From Ricinus communis (Eukaryota; Streptophyta; Magnoliopsida; Malpighiales; Euphorbiaceae): DNA of 64,000 nucleotides. Both the position numbers and the translations under genes were made by a program. The stretch lies in assembly GCF_019578655.1 (NCBI RefSeq), contig NC_063263.1, forward strand, positions 22,133,001-22,197,000, given 5' to 3'. Positions 44,237 to 58,017 of this stretch are shown here, one piece after another; within the stretch, counting starts at the first letter, position 1; each line of letters begins with the position of its first letter. The notes beneath the pieces were generated by a model. The model searched no databases. It had not been told where the DNA came from and saw only the letters and a program-made list of their open reading frames with translations.

Positions 44237-47200
44237 GCCACAATAAACTATAAGACTTCTCAAAGTCTGTGCTCCTTATTTTAAAGAGCAAGAACTGTAA
44301 GAACTGCTTAAATATTAAGACTAAAAAGTTTTGTTTCAGTCAAATGCAATCTTTAGAGCATTCCAAATCAGCACAACTTCATTATATTGTTTATATATCA
44401 AGTTTTTAATTACTAAAAGATTTCATATAAAGTAAGATTCTAATGGACTGCTTTATACAGAAAAGGCAACTTTTTTAACTTTTACTAAAAATATATTTTA
44501 CTATTATTAATTGAATAACTCACCAAGAAGATTCAGTTTTTAAATAATTTTCAGATAACAAGTATTAGCTTATTTTCATTCAGCTAAATACACGTACATA
44601 AATTAAATACTCATATAAGCATATAACTATACGTGTATTTGTGCATCGACGAGTAACAATTTTTTTTTTTTTGCTTTTATAAGACATTTCAAAATCACAG
44701 GTTATAATATCTTTTTAAGTTGCATAAGACATATCAAAGTGTGTGACCTTTAAATTTGTTTTTATGCTGTATAAAACATCTCAAACTCACAAGTTATAAT
44801 TTCTTTTTAGATTGTATTAGACTTCTCAAAGTTTGTACTTTTTATTTTAAAGAGCAAGAATTGTAAGAACTACTTAAACTTTTAAGAGTAAAAAGTCTTG
44901 TTTCAGTATAATGCAATGTTTAAACACAATTCATTACATTCTTTATATATCAAGTTTTTTAATTACTAAAAGACTTCCTATAAAGTAAGATTCTAATTGA
45001 CTGCTTTATAGCGAAAAGGTAAATTATTTAATTCTTAATAAAAACATATTTAGTATTACTAGTTCAATAACTCAACAAAATAATTAAGTTTTCGAATAAG
45101 TTTTAGATGATCTCAGCAAGATAATTCAGTTTTTGAATAATTTTCAGATGACAAGTAGTTTATTTTCATTCAGCTTAGTACACATGCATAAATTAAAGTG
45201 CTCATATAAGCATATAAGTAAATGTGTATTTGTGCGTCAACGGTTTATAACTTCTTTTTAGATTGCATAAGATGTCTCGAAGTTTGTGCTCTTTAAATTT
45301 ATTTTTAGGTTGTATCACACATCTAAAACTCACAACTTCAAATTCTTTTAGGTTGAATAAGGCTTCTCAAAGTTTGTGCTCTTTACTTTAAAGAGCAGGA
45401 ATTTTAAGAAATACTTAAATATTAAGAGTTAAAAATTTTGCTTCCATCCAAAGCAATCTTTAGAGCATATCCAATAAAACACACCTCCATTACATTCTTT
45501 ATATATCAAGTTTTTTTTATTACTGAAAGGCTTCTTATAAAGTAATATTCTAATGGACTGCTTTATAGAGAAAAGAAAAATTATTTAATTCTTAATGAAA
45601 ATATATTTATTACTAATAATTTAATAATTCAGCAAGATAATTCGGTTTTTGAATAATTTTCAGATGATAAGTAGTAGTTTATTTTCATTCATCTCAATAC
45701 ACGTACATAAATTAAAGTACTCATATAAACATATAAGGATATGTGTATCTGTGCGTCCACAGTTTATAATTTCTTTTTAGGTTGTATAAAACATCTCAAA
45801 ATGACATGTTAAAGTTTCTTTTTAGGTTGCATAAGATATCTCGAAGTATGTGCTCTTTAAATTTATTTTTTATGCTGTATAAAACATCTCAAACTCACAG
45901 GTTACAATTTCTTTTAGTTTGAATAAGACTTCTCAAAGTTTGTGCTCTTTATTTTAAAGAGCAAGTATTTTAAGAAATATATAAATATTAAGAGTAAAAA
46001 GTCTTATTTCCATCTAATGCAATCTTTAGAGCATATCCAAGAAAACATACCTCCATTATATTCTTTATATATCAAGTTTTTTAATTACTGAAAGATTTCC
46101 TATAAAGTAAGATATTCTAATGGACTGCTTTACAGAGAAAAGGCAAATATTTTAATTCTTAATAAAAAATATATTTATTATTATTTTTTGAATAACTCAA
46201 CAAGATAATTCAATTTTCGAGTAATTTTCTGATAATAAGTATTGCTTATTTTCATTCAACTAAATACACATACATAAATTAAATATTTATATAAGCATAT
46301 AAGGATATATGTATTTGTGCATCGACGGGTTGTAAATTCTTTTATTTTATAAGATATTTCAAAATCACACATTAGAATATATTCTTAGGTTGCATCAGAT
46401 ATCTCAAAGTATGTGCTCTTTAAATTTATTTTTATGCTGTATAAAATATCTCAAACTCACAGGTTATAATTTCTTTTAGGTTGTATAAGAATTCTCAAAG
46501 TTAAGAAAGGAAAAATTTTAGAAAGCATCTTTAGAGCATCTCCAAAGAAACACTTAAATACTTAAGAAATACTTAAATATTAAGAGTGAAAAGTTTTATG
46601 TTAGTACAATGTAATTTTTAGAACATCTCCAAAGAAACCCAACTCCATTACATTCTTTATATATCAAATTATTTAATTACTAAAACACTTCCTATAAAGT
46701 AAGATTCTAATGAACTGTTTTATAGAGAAATGGAAAATTATGAATTCTTAATCAAAATATATTTATTGTTATTATTTCAATAACTCGGGAAGATAATTCA
46801 GTTTTTGAATAATTATCAGATAACAAATAGTAGCTTATTTTCATTCATATGAATACACGTACATAAATTAAAATTCTTATATAAGCATATAAATGTACGT
46901 ATATTGGTGCGTCAATGGGTCATAATTTCTTTTTAGGTTGCATAAAATATCTCAAATTCACATGTTACAGGTTCTTTTTAGGTTGTAAAAGACATCTCAA
47001 AGTTTGTGCTTTTTAAATTTATTTTTAGGTTGTATAAGACATCCCAAACTCACAAGTTACAATTTTTTTAGGTCATATAAGAGTTCTCAAAGTTTGTGCT
47101 CTATAAGGCAAAAATTTTAAGAAATGCTTAAATATTAAGATTAAAAAGTTTTATTTTAGTCCAATCTAATCTTTAGAGCATATTCGAGAAAACACACCTC

Positions 47201-50200
47201 CATTACGTTCGTTATACATCAAGCTTTTTAATTACTAAAAGGCTTCCTATAAAGTATGATTCTAATGGACTGCTTCATAGAGAAAAGGCAAATGTTTTAA
47301 TTCTTAATGAAAGTATATTTATTATTATTAATTGAATAACTCAGCAAGATGATTCAGTTTTGAAATAATTTTTAAATAACAAGTATTAGCTTATTTTCAT
47401 TTAGCTAAATATATATACATAAATTAAATACTCATATAAACATATAAGAATACATGTATTTATATATCGACGTGTTGCAATTTCTTTTTTGATTTTATAA
47501 GATATTTTCAAATTACGGGTTACAATATCTTTTCAGGTTGCAAAAGACATCTCAGAGTATATGCTCTTTAAATTTATTTTGATGTGTATAAAACATCTCA
47601 AACTCAAAGGTTATAATTTGTTTTTCGGTTGTATAAGATTTCTCAATGTGTGTGTGCTCCTTATTTTAAAGAGCAGGAATTGGAAGTAGTTATTAAGAGT
47701 AAAAAGTTTTATTTCAATCAAATGCAATCTTTTGAGCATTCCAAAACAACACAACTTCATTACATTCTTTATATATCAAGCTTTTAATTACTAAAAGACT
47801 TTGTGTAGAGTAAGATTATAATGGGCTGCTTTATACTGAAAAGACATTTTTTAATTTTAAATAAAAAATATATTATTATTATTATTATTAAAATTATTAT
47901 TATTATTATATGAATAACTCAGCAAGAAGATTTAGTTTTTGAATAATTTTCAAATAACAAGTATTAGATTATTTTCATTCAGCTAAATAAATATGTACAT
48001 AATTAAATACCCATATAAGCATATAACAATACGTGTATTTTTGCATCGACTAGTTACAATTTTTTCTTTTTTGCTTTTATAAGATATTTCAAAATCACAG
48101 GTTACAATATCTTTTTAAGTTGCATAACACATCTCAAAGTATGTGGTCTTTAAATTTATTTTTATGTTGTATAAAACATTTCAAACTCACATGTTATAAT
48201 TTCTTTTTAGGTTGTATAAGACTTCTCAAAGTTTGTACTTTTTATTTTATAAAGCAAGAATTGTAAAAACTACTTAAACTTTTAAGAGTAAAAAGTCTTG
48301 TTTTAGTACTTGCAATCTTTATAGAGAAAAGGTAAATTATTTAATTCTTAATAAAAACATATTTAATACTATTAGTTGAGTAACTCAACAAAATAATTTA
48401 GTTTTTGAATAATTTTCAGATGACATCAGCAAGATAATTCAATTTTTGAATATTTTTCAGATGACAAGTAGTAGTTTATTTTCATTCATCTTAGTACACA
48501 TGCATAAATTAAAGTGCTCATATAAGCATATAAAGATACGTGTGTCTGTGCGTCAACGGTTTATAACTTCTTTTTAGGTTGCATTAAACATCTCAAAATC
48601 ACATGTTGCAGTTTCTTTTTAGGTTGCATAAGATATCTCAAAGTTTGTGCTCTTTAAATTTATTTTTAGGTTGTATAAGACATCTCAAACTCATAACTTC
48701 CAATTCTTTTAGGTTGTAGAAGACTTCTCAAAGCTTGTGCTCTTTATTTTAAAGAGCAAGGATTTTAAGAAATACCTAACTATTAAGAGTAAAAAGTTTT
48801 ATTTCAATCCAATGCAATCTTTAGAGCATATTCAAGAAAATACACCTCCATTAACACTCTTTATATATCAAGTCTTTTAATTACTAAAAGGCTTCCTATA
48901 AAGTAATATTTTAATGGACTGCTTTACAGAGAAAAGGCAAATGTTTTAATTCTTAATGAAAATATATTTGTTATAATTAATTGAATCACTCGGCAATATT
49001 ATTTAGTTTTAGAATAATTTTCAGATAACAAATATTAGCTTATTTTCATTCAGCTAAATACACGTACATAAATTAAATACTCATATAAGCATATAAGAAT
49101 AAATGCATTTGTGCATCGACAGGTTACAATTTATTTTATTATTTTATGAGACATTTCAAAATCACAAGTTATCATATCTTTTTAGGTTGCATAAGACATC
49201 TCAAACTCTTTAAATTTATTTTTATGCTCTATAAAACATCTCAAACTCACAGGTTATAATTTCTTTCTAGGTTGTATAAGACTTCTCAAAGTTTGTACTT
49301 TTTATTTTAAAGAGCAAGAATTGTAAGAACTACTTAAACTTTTAAGAGTAAAAAGTCTTGTTTCAGTACACTGCAATCTTTAGAGCGTCTCCAAAAAAAA
49401 CACAACTCATTACATTCTTTATATATCAAGTTTTTTAATTACTAAAAGACTTCCTATAAGTAAGATTCTAATTGACTGCTTTATAGAGAAAAGGAAAATT
49501 ATTTAATTCTTAATAAAAATATATTTAGTATTATTAGTTGAATAACTCAACAAAAAAATTCAGTTTTCGAATAAGTTTTAGATGATCTCAATAAGATAAT
49601 TCAGTTTTTGAATAATTTTCAGATGACAAGTAGTAGTTTATTTTCATTCATCTTAGTACACATGCATAAATTAAAGTGCTCATATAAGCATATAAGGATA
49701 CGTGTATTTATGCGTCAACGGTTTATAACTTCTTTTTAGGTTGCATTAAACATCTCAAAATCACATGTTACATATTCTTTTTAGATTGTATAAGATATCT
49801 CGAAGTTTGTGCTCTATAAATTTATTCTTAGGTTGCATCAGATATCTAAAACTCCCAACTTCCAATTCTTTTAGGTTGAATAAGATTTTCAAAGTTTGTG
49901 CTCTTCACTTTAAAGAGCAAGAATTTTAAGAAATACTTAAATATTAAGAGTTAAAAATTTTGTTTCCATCCAAAGCAATCTTTAGAGCATATCCAATAAA
50001 ACACACCTCCATTACATTCTTTATATATCAAGTTTTTTTTATTACTGAAAGGCTTCTTATAAAGTAATATTCTAATGGACTGCTTTATAAAGAAAAGAAA
50101 AATTATTTAATTCTTAATGAAAATATATTTATTACTAATAATTCAATAATTCAGCAAGATAATTCAGTTTTTGAATAATTTTCAGATGACAAGTAGTAGT

Positions 50201-51165
50201 TTATTTTCATTCATCTCAATGCACGTACATAAATTAAAGTACTCATATAAGCATATAAGGATATGTATATCTGTACATCCACGGTTTTTAATTTCTTTTT
50301 AGGTTGCATAAAACATCTCAAGATCACATATTAAAGTTTCTTTTTAGGTTGCATAAGATATCTCGAAGTATGTGGTCTTTAAATTTATTTTTTATGCTGT
50401 ATAAAACATTTCAAATTATACTTATATATCAAGTTCTTTAATTACTAATAGACTTCCTATAATGTAAGATTCTAATGGACTGCTTTATAGAGAAAAAGGC
50501 AAATTATTTAATTCTTAATGAAAATATATTTATATTATTAATTGAATATCTCAATAAGATAATTTAGTTTTCGAATAATTTTCTAATAACCTTAGCAAGA
50601 TAAGTTAGTTGTCGAATAATTTTGAGATGACAAGTAGTAGCTTATTTTCATTCATCTCAATACATATACATAAATTAAAATGCTTACATAAGCATATAAG
50701 GATACGTGTCTCAGTATGTCGACGGGTTATAACTTATTTTTAGGATATATAAAACATCTCAAATCACATGTTTCAATTTCTTTTTGGGTTGCATAAGATA
50801 TCTCGAAGTTCCCTTTAAATTTAGTTTTAGGTTGTATAAGACATCTCAAACTCACAACTTCCAATTTTTTTAAGTTGTAGAAGACTTCTCAAAGCTTGTA
50901 CGCTTTATTTTAAAGAACAAGAATTTTAAGAAATACTTAAATATTAAGAGTAAAAAATTTTGTTTCAGTCCAATGCAATCTTTATAGCATATTTAAGAAA
51001 ACACACCTCTATTAGCACTCTTTATATATCAAGATTTTTAATTACTGAAAGATTTCCTATAAAGTAATATTCTAATGGACTGCTTTACAGAGAAAAGACA
51101 ATTGTTTTATTTTTTTAATAAAAATATATTTTTTATAATTAATTGAATAACTCAACAATATTACT
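44237..51165. repeat. AT-rich tandem array, about 12-13 units of ~550-560 bp
   Basis: The landmark CATTCTTTATATATCAAG recurs at about 44391, 44941, 45499, 46063, 46658, 47211, 47769, 48859, 49420, 50020, 50420 and 51020, i.e. every ~550-600 bp, with one unit partly deleted near 48317 and a shortened one before 50420. Other landmarks in each unit are TTTAAAGAGCAAGAATT, CTAATGGACTGCTTTATAGA, TTTTGAATAATTTTCAGATG, CATATAAGCATATAAGGATA and repeated ACATCTCAAACTCACAGGTT. No coding capacity. Some units resemble distant ones more than neighbours (45499 with 50020; 44941 with 49420), which suggests higher-order repetition. Left edge abuts PMD copy 3, right edge abuts a different MULE. Confidence 0.9.
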
Positions 51166-51181
51166 CAGTTTGTAAAAATAT

Positions 51182-54100
51182 ATGATGATAAACTTGTTTG
51201 TAGAAGGTGGAAAGTTTATAGAGAAGACAGTTCCTAGTAATATGGAGACAATCAATAATGTTGATGAGGCTGAGGAATTGAATTGGAAAGGGAGTATGAA
51301 GGAGTTGATGTTGATGTGGCATAAGAAGGTGAGTGTGACAATGATGAGGGAGATGTTTGTAATAAACACGGAGAAGATGAACAAGAAGATCTGGGCTATA
51401 ACTCAATTGGTGTAAGTGATACTGATGATGGTCTATTTAATCATGACCTAGCTTCAGATGATGAAGAATATATAGAAGCTAGGCAATATAAGGCAAAGCA
51501 TAGGAAATATGTGGTTGTAGATGAAGTTACAGGTAGAGTCAATAACTTCAATGGTTTTCTGTCAAAGAAAGCTAATGAAAATACTGAAGCTGATTATGAT
51601 AAGAAATGGCAATCAGAGTATGAAGATTCTAACGTTGATATCAACTCAGACTGAACAACTGATGAAGATGCAGACGAAAAGGGGTCAAGTAAGATGAAGA
51701 AGAAAAAAAAGGTTACTTATGATCCTAAATGTGATCATAAGGCACTAAATTTTGTGCTTAGGATGAAATTTGAAGATGGAAACTAGTGTAAAGCAGCTGT
51801 ATAAAGACATGTAATATTAAATGGGCACAATATACAAATAGTAAGGAGTAACACGAACTAGTTGAAAGCTAAGTATGTTGTAGGATGTAGTTAGAGATTG
51901 TATGGTAGTATGATACCAAGGGAGAACTCATTTGCAATTAAAACATATAATGGTGATCTTATGTGCCATAGAGAAATGAAGAACAGACAAGCTACTTCAG
52001 CTTGGATTACAGAGGAGTATCTAAATCGATTTAAAAGAAATCCAAAGTGGACTATTCAGAATTTGGAAGATGATGTAATGGAGAAGTATATTATTCAACT
52101 ATCAAAGTAAAAACTTTATAGAGCCAAATCTAAGGCAATAGAGCTATTAAGAGAGTCAGACTATGATCACTATGCTGGTTTGAGGAGCTATAAGGCTGAG
52201 TTTATTAGGGTGGATAGAGAAGGGAGGTTTAACTTTCTGCTAGAGAATGATAGTTGTATTTAGAGCTCCTTTTTATTGGTTTTAGTGCACTTAGGAAGGA
52301 TTTCTTAAAGGGATGTAGACCATTATTGGCTTTGATGGGTGTTTCCTTAAGACTTTTCTTAGTAAGGGCCTTATTGTATGCTATTGCCAAGGATAGGAAC
52401 AACCAGATCTTCCCAATTGCTAGGGCAGTAGTCCAGTTTGAGAACGAGTTTTATGGTCTTGGTTCTTAAAGATATTATTGGAAGAATTGAATATTACAGA
52501 TGGGCTAGGCTGGACTTTTGTCAGTGACTTAATTCACTTATTGTCTATTATAGGTTTTGCTACTTTATGTACCAATTGAATATTAATGACTGCTTTTTTT
52601 ATTTTTAGGGACTCATAAATGCAATCAGAGATTTGACTCCCTATGATGAACATAGAAATTGTGCGAGGCATATTTTTTGTAATTGGAAAAAGGAGTTCAA
52701 GTCCAAGCACTGAAGTATATATTTTGGAGAGCTGCTAAATGCACTTATGAGGCTGAGTTGAAGATAGCTCTTGATGAATTGAAGGCAGAAAATGAGGCTG
52801 CATACTTGAATTTTCAAGAAAGAGACCCATCCAAATTTTGTAAGGCTTTCATTTCTACCTTACCTAAATGTGATATGATCGATAATAATGTGAGTGAAAA
52901 CTTCAATGGTTATATAGTAAAAGCTATAGGTAGACCTATAATTGATATCCTTGAGGACATTATGACTGCATTAATGGAAAGGCAACATACAAAATTAATG
53001 CAAATGAGTAGTACCAAAAACTCTATTGTTCCTAGGATTAGCGCTAAGTTAGAGCAAAATAAGTTCAACAGTAGGTTGTGTTTTTCTAAGCCAACAATTG
53101 GGTACAAATTCAAAGTAGTCATAGGTGATGACCAATTTGTGGTTGACTTAAACAAATGCATATGCACCTATAGATCTTAGGATATAACTGGCATCCTTTG
53201 TATTCGTGCATGTTCATGTATACACTTCATGAAAAAGATCTTGTAGACTTTAGGACCCTTATTACACAGTAAACAAGTACATTGAAACATATCAGAATGC
53301 TTTAGAGCCATTAAATAGTAAGAAGATATGGCCAGAAGCCCCTGACAATCCAATCCAACCACCCCCATTCAGAAAAATGCCAAGAAGGCCCAAAAAGAGT
53401 AGGAAAAGGGCACTTAAAGAAGAGCCTAAGAATGCAAAGAAATTGAGAAGTATCGACATACTAATGACTAGTTAAAAGTGCATCCAAGTAGGCCGCAACA
53501 AGAGGAGTTGTATCAATCTACCAAGTATAAGACCACCCAAAGTAAGTGTAAGTATTGATATTTCTTTTGTAATTGTATACATGCAATTTTGGTTTTGAAT
53601 GTTCATTTAGTCATTAAATTTGTCATATGTAAGGAGAGGAAGACCACCAAAGAGAGGTGGTCACCAAGATTCAACAACTACCGCAGGCACTGTCACGACC
53701 CCACCTGTGGGCCCGTGACCGGCACTAGGGAATGGGTAGGCGTAAGGCCACCGAATCCCGTAATAAGCCTGATACTCACAACTCAAACAAATCTCAACTC
53801 AAATTTTACTATTATTAATATCACAATTTACAGTAACATTAAATTTAACACAATTAAATCGGTCTGCCAGAAGAATTAGGCGAGACCCGAAACTACAGAA
53901 AATTACCACTGATATCCCTACTATTACTACTGCGGAGGATATAAGATTTTTACAATTTACATACCAAATCAAACACCACCCGATGATGAAGGAATCGGGT
54001 TACTGAATAAGAGTCGTGGGAAGACTAACAGTCACGAATCTGAAAAACAGTAAATGGAGACTGTCAGTCTCGAGAGTGAGTTAAAATCAAATAATCTAGA

Positions 54101-57050
54101 GACTATTGCAGTCTTCACAGAAAATATTAATTATTCGAATCAGTAATATCAAACCATGCACGTAAATACAACTCATATTATAATCATACCAAATAAATAA
54201 ATAAATAAAATATATTTTTACTTTTACGGGACGAGTGGCTCAGTAGAACCCTAATCCCCAAATTCTAGTAGCCTTTTGGCTCTCTTGATCCAATAAGACT
54301 AGTGCCTAGAGAGCAATGCTCGACCAGGGATCTTACCTCTAGTCTGGTCACTTAAGTATCCAAATAAGCCGGCGCCCAGAGAGCAATGCTCGACCAGGGA
54401 CCTTTACTCCGGCATCTCATTCCAATAGGACTGGCGCCCAGAGAGCGAAGCTCGACTTGGGCCCTTAACTCCAGTCCGGTCACTTAATATTCAAATAAGC
54501 CGGCGCCCAAAGAGCGAAGCTCGACCAGGGTCCTTTACTCTGGCATCTCACTTAAATCGGCCCAGAGAGCCATGCTCGACCAGGGCAAAACTCATAATAA
54601 TCTTATTACCGCAATTTACTCAAATCAGCCCAGAGAGCCATGCTCGACCAGGGCGAACTCATAAAAATCTTATTACCCGTCCATGATCATCACCGGTGTG
54701 CACCGGTCCTGATGTAACCCATCAGGTGGCATGTTCTATGAAAGCCACATTCCCAAGTCGCAATCATCACATTTAATAAATATCATTGTCTAATGAAATC
54801 ATCCAACACCTATCGAAGTAAAGATTAAACATTTAGGGTATAGCAACGTGCAATTCGTTAGGGAAAATAATAACGTTTGTATTATTATAACATTACTAAT
54901 AATAATATTTATATTATTTTCAATAATTAATAATCAAGTGAAATCATTTATTTTGCGATACTAATAATCATATTAAGCACAAATTCTAAAACAGCATATT
55001 AAAATCAGACTTAGCAATAGTGCAATGATTAAATGACTTTAACTCACAGAATTGGGCGACCTCCTAGCTCTGCTCCGGTGCCTCGGTTGGAGCGAGCCGA
55101 ACAGACAGATCATCTAATCACGGAAAAACAATTTATCAATTACGCTGAAAGAATCGATCATTAATCCTAGGTCTAGACTCCTAGTACTGACTGTCTAAGA
55201 ATCTCGACTCGGGTAAATTCTACCGAAAATTCGGCAGAACCTCCCCTACAACACGGACATTTACCCCCCGTAAAACGAGTCCAGGACCTGCCAGAAAAAC
55301 ACTTCAAATATCCAACAATTTTGAGTCGGGTCCCCCAAACTTCACTATTTTCCCGACTCCGCTACACAGTACAAAACACGAGGCAGGCAACTGACAGACA
55401 ATTATTTTTTTGACTCACAAATATTAAATACTCAACACAAAATAATAAGCACAATTTTAAATCAAAGGATTTCCAAGATCAACGGACTCGACTCCGGACG
55501 CCAGAGTCCGATCGACGATCCAAACTCACCATCGAACTCGAAATGACGCGCTGACGACGATCCCTACTTCCAATTTTCCGATCTGACACCCGATCGTCCG
55601 GAGAGATTTGCGGACGATCTCAGCCGTCAATTTGCAAACGGAGCCCGATCGCCACGAAACCGGTGCCATTGCGAAGCTTGAGCTGAGGAGAGTCGGGATA
55701 TGTCCTCTGATCGTCCATCCTCCGTCGGAGCTCGCCGAAAAATTCAGAAAACATGGCTGCCACCACTTCGCCGGAACTCCCTCCTCCGGCCACCAAAACT
55801 GACGCCGTCACCGCCAAAAGGAAGCTCTCTCCAAGGGGAGCCGATCGCCACCGAGATCGGCCGGAAACAGTCGGAATGACGCTCGGAAGCCGCTTTCTTG
55901 CGCTTTCCATGCCGACGCCTTGCTGCCTTGACGCGACTGCGCTCCGCGCCCGGCCTCGACCTCGACTGCGGCTTCTTCCTTCCTCTTCCCGACGTCTCCC
56001 TCTCTCTCCCCGCTTCTCTCTCCCTTTTCTTCTTTCCTTTCTTTCAATATCAACATTTGACCCCTGAACTTTTTCTTATTACAATTTGGTCCCTCAACTT
56101 TCTTAATTACTTACAATCCTTATTCCAAAATAAATTTTCAATTTAGTCCTAACACAAAATTAATTTAAATTATAAATTTCCAACTTAAAATTTAATACCA
56201 CTAATCAATTAAAATACCAATTTTCCCAAAATTCTTTTATAAAAACATCCTTTACAATTTCTTTCAAAATTTTTCAATATATAATTTTACTTATATAAAT
56301 ATGCATTTGGGGAAAATTTGAATAACCAAAATATAATCATTTCTCAAATAATTTACTTAATTAATTCTTAAAATTTCAAACTAATTGGGTATAGAAAAAT
56401 AATTCATTCAATTGACTAATATTAAAATTTCCATTAAATCTTTTCAAATTAAACCAAATAAAAATGAAGCTAAAATTAACTTAAATAAAAACTCATTATT
56501 AATATAAAAATTTCGGGTATTACAGGCACATCTGGAACTGTAATTGGTACCACCACACCAAGTGGGATAAAAAGTACAGGAAGACACAAAATGACCACTA
56601 GAAAGAAAACCTAAATGCCACCTAATGGAAGCCAACTGACACATCAATCTGTTACAGCAAAAGAAAGAGCATTGGTGAGACATGGATATAGTGTTAGGTT
56701 TTTGAAGAAACTAAAAACATTTACATGAGGGTAAGGTTATAAATACATTACTTGACATATAAATGTGAGTGAAAATTGACATATATTACATGTATGCAGA
56801 TGCCACAACAAAAGAGTGTGAATGTAGTTCATTCTGCAAAGGGTGTAGCTAAGGCAGTATCAACTTCTGGAAAGGCTACTTCATCATCATCACCTGAGCC
56901 AAATTAGCAAAGCATACAACATCTTCATAGCCACTTTACCCTACTAATAGAGGTGGAAGAAGTGGTAGAGGTGGCAGGTCTGTAAGGGGAGGAAGAAACA
57001 CAATGCAATCTAGGGACTTAAGAGAGCAATATTTGATAGGAAAATGTTAA
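51182..57050 (+). pseudogene. Second, unrelated MULE transposase relic, split by a solo LTR
   Basis: A different MULE family from the PMD-linked one. Readable pieces: an acidic N-terminal region (51400-51700); MuDR-type domain (DHKALNFVLRMKFEDGN near 51735-51783; NSFAIKTYNGDLMCHREMKN, 51898-52110); core with GFDGCFLK (first Asp codon 52334-52336) and AIAKDRNNQIFPIARAVV; and WTFVSD (second Asp) near 52515. An intron-like gap is followed by INAIRDLTPYDEHRNCARHI and the 52683-53180 segment (YIFWRAAKCTYEAELKIALD, MIDNNVSENFNGYIVKAIGR). A SWIM motif (CICTY...C.H.CSCIH) near 53155-53225, a basic tail, and after the LTR a Gly/Arg-rich end (GRGGRSVRGGRN, 56950-57050) complete it. Many stops and shifts. 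Confidence 0.87.
53691..56524 (-). mobile_element. Solo LTR of the same Gypsy family (2834 bp)
   Basis: Begins TGTCACGACCCCACC and ends CGGGTATTACA, with a perfect 5 bp target duplication GGCAC (53686-53690 and 56525-56529). It closely matches the solo LTR at 23512-26660, including the GGCGCCCAGAGAGC tandem repeats (54300-54660), but lacks about 100-150 bp near its right part (56115). It interrupts the 3' part of the second MULE relic. No internal retrotransposon sequence, so a solo LTR. Open frames in the GC-rich section (55500-56000) look fortuitous. Confidence 0.92.
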
Positions 57051-57059
57051 CTATGTATT

Positions 57060-57475
57060 TGGACTTGGTTTAAAAGATAGTATATTTTTTGTTGACAGTC
57101 TTTTATGAATTGGTAAAACCATATGTACCAGTTTTAATTTGAGTTGCCTTATAGCACAGTAGGTACTATATTGTTTTTGTATAGGCTTGAATAGCCAAAA
57201 CAATGTTCAACTACCTTCAGGTATGGAATATTTCATTTTGTTAAATTTTTGGATTGTATTTGACTTTTAGATTTGGTATTTGACTTTATAAACTCACATA
57301 AACAGTTATCATAATTCTCATTATAAAAATGATAACAAGCAATGTCATAAATTTCATAATTTTCATTACACCAGTACATACGCACTAAACAATATCATAA
57401 CTAACCCCTAAATAGCTACAGGCTAACATTAGCTACATTAGCTTCAACTTATTCCCACTACCAATAGCTGCTTTA
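57060..57475. other. AT-rich spacer between MULE relic and GRF relic
   Basis: 3' flank of the second MULE; AT-rich, no coding potential or repeat recognised. Confidence 0.6.
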
Positions 57476-58017
57476 CTAATTGTAGAAGAGAAAGTGACCA
57501 CCATTAAGAGAAGTAGCAAAATTACCTTCCATGTTTTTCAAAGTTGTATTGCTTTGCTTCAACTTCTCATTATCCTCAATCAACTGATCGACTACTTTTA
57601 GAGCTTCTTTGTGTTGTTCATTCGTCCTCTCTATGTCAGCTTTTTGCATATCAATTCTCTCATATAATAATTTTTTCATTTCTACTTGCACTTTAACTGC
57701 TCTTGTAGACCATCTCTTTGAATCTTTAACCTTAGAAAACAACCCTTCTGAAATGGTAAAAAACTCAGATCGAGCCATTCAAAATGCTCACAATCGTTAT
57801 GCTAAAACCCACAAATAAAATATCATTTTAGAATACACTCACATAAACTCACCTTTTTAACATGGCCTCTAAAGAAACGTCTTGTCGAGTTCTCATCAGT
57901 CTAGGATGTCAGAATATCGACATGCATATCATGCCCAATACAAAAGGGTAATTGCGTCGAGCTCGTATATGATGCTCGTGAGCTTGAGTTTGGGGTTTGA
58001 GGGGTTGTGGATGACAT
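57476..58017 (-). pseudogene. GRF-type zinc-finger protein relic with coiled coil
   Basis: Minus-strand exon 1 (58017-57853) starts MSSTTPQTPNSSSRASYTSS and reads into a GRF zinc-finger pattern (FCIGHDMHVDILTS-stop-TDENSTRRFFRGHVKK). A GTGAG donor follows. Exon 2 begins near 57800 with NDCEHFEWLDLSFLPF, the second half of the finger (C..FFEWLD in family members). A shift then leads into a coiled-coil stretch, 57720-57477 (MKKLLYERIDMQKADIERTN, then EALKVVDQLIEDNEKLKQS). The TAG at 57901-57903 stands where GRF proteins have Trp (T-S-W-T). One nonsense change plus one frameshift indicate a recent pseudogene. GRF-finger genes are widespread in plants, often near transposons; function here unknown. 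Confidence 0.7.

Noticed and set aside
44237..51165. CRISPR-like array.
   Set aside because: Units are ~550 bp with no short repeat/unique spacer pattern, and the host is a plant nucleus.
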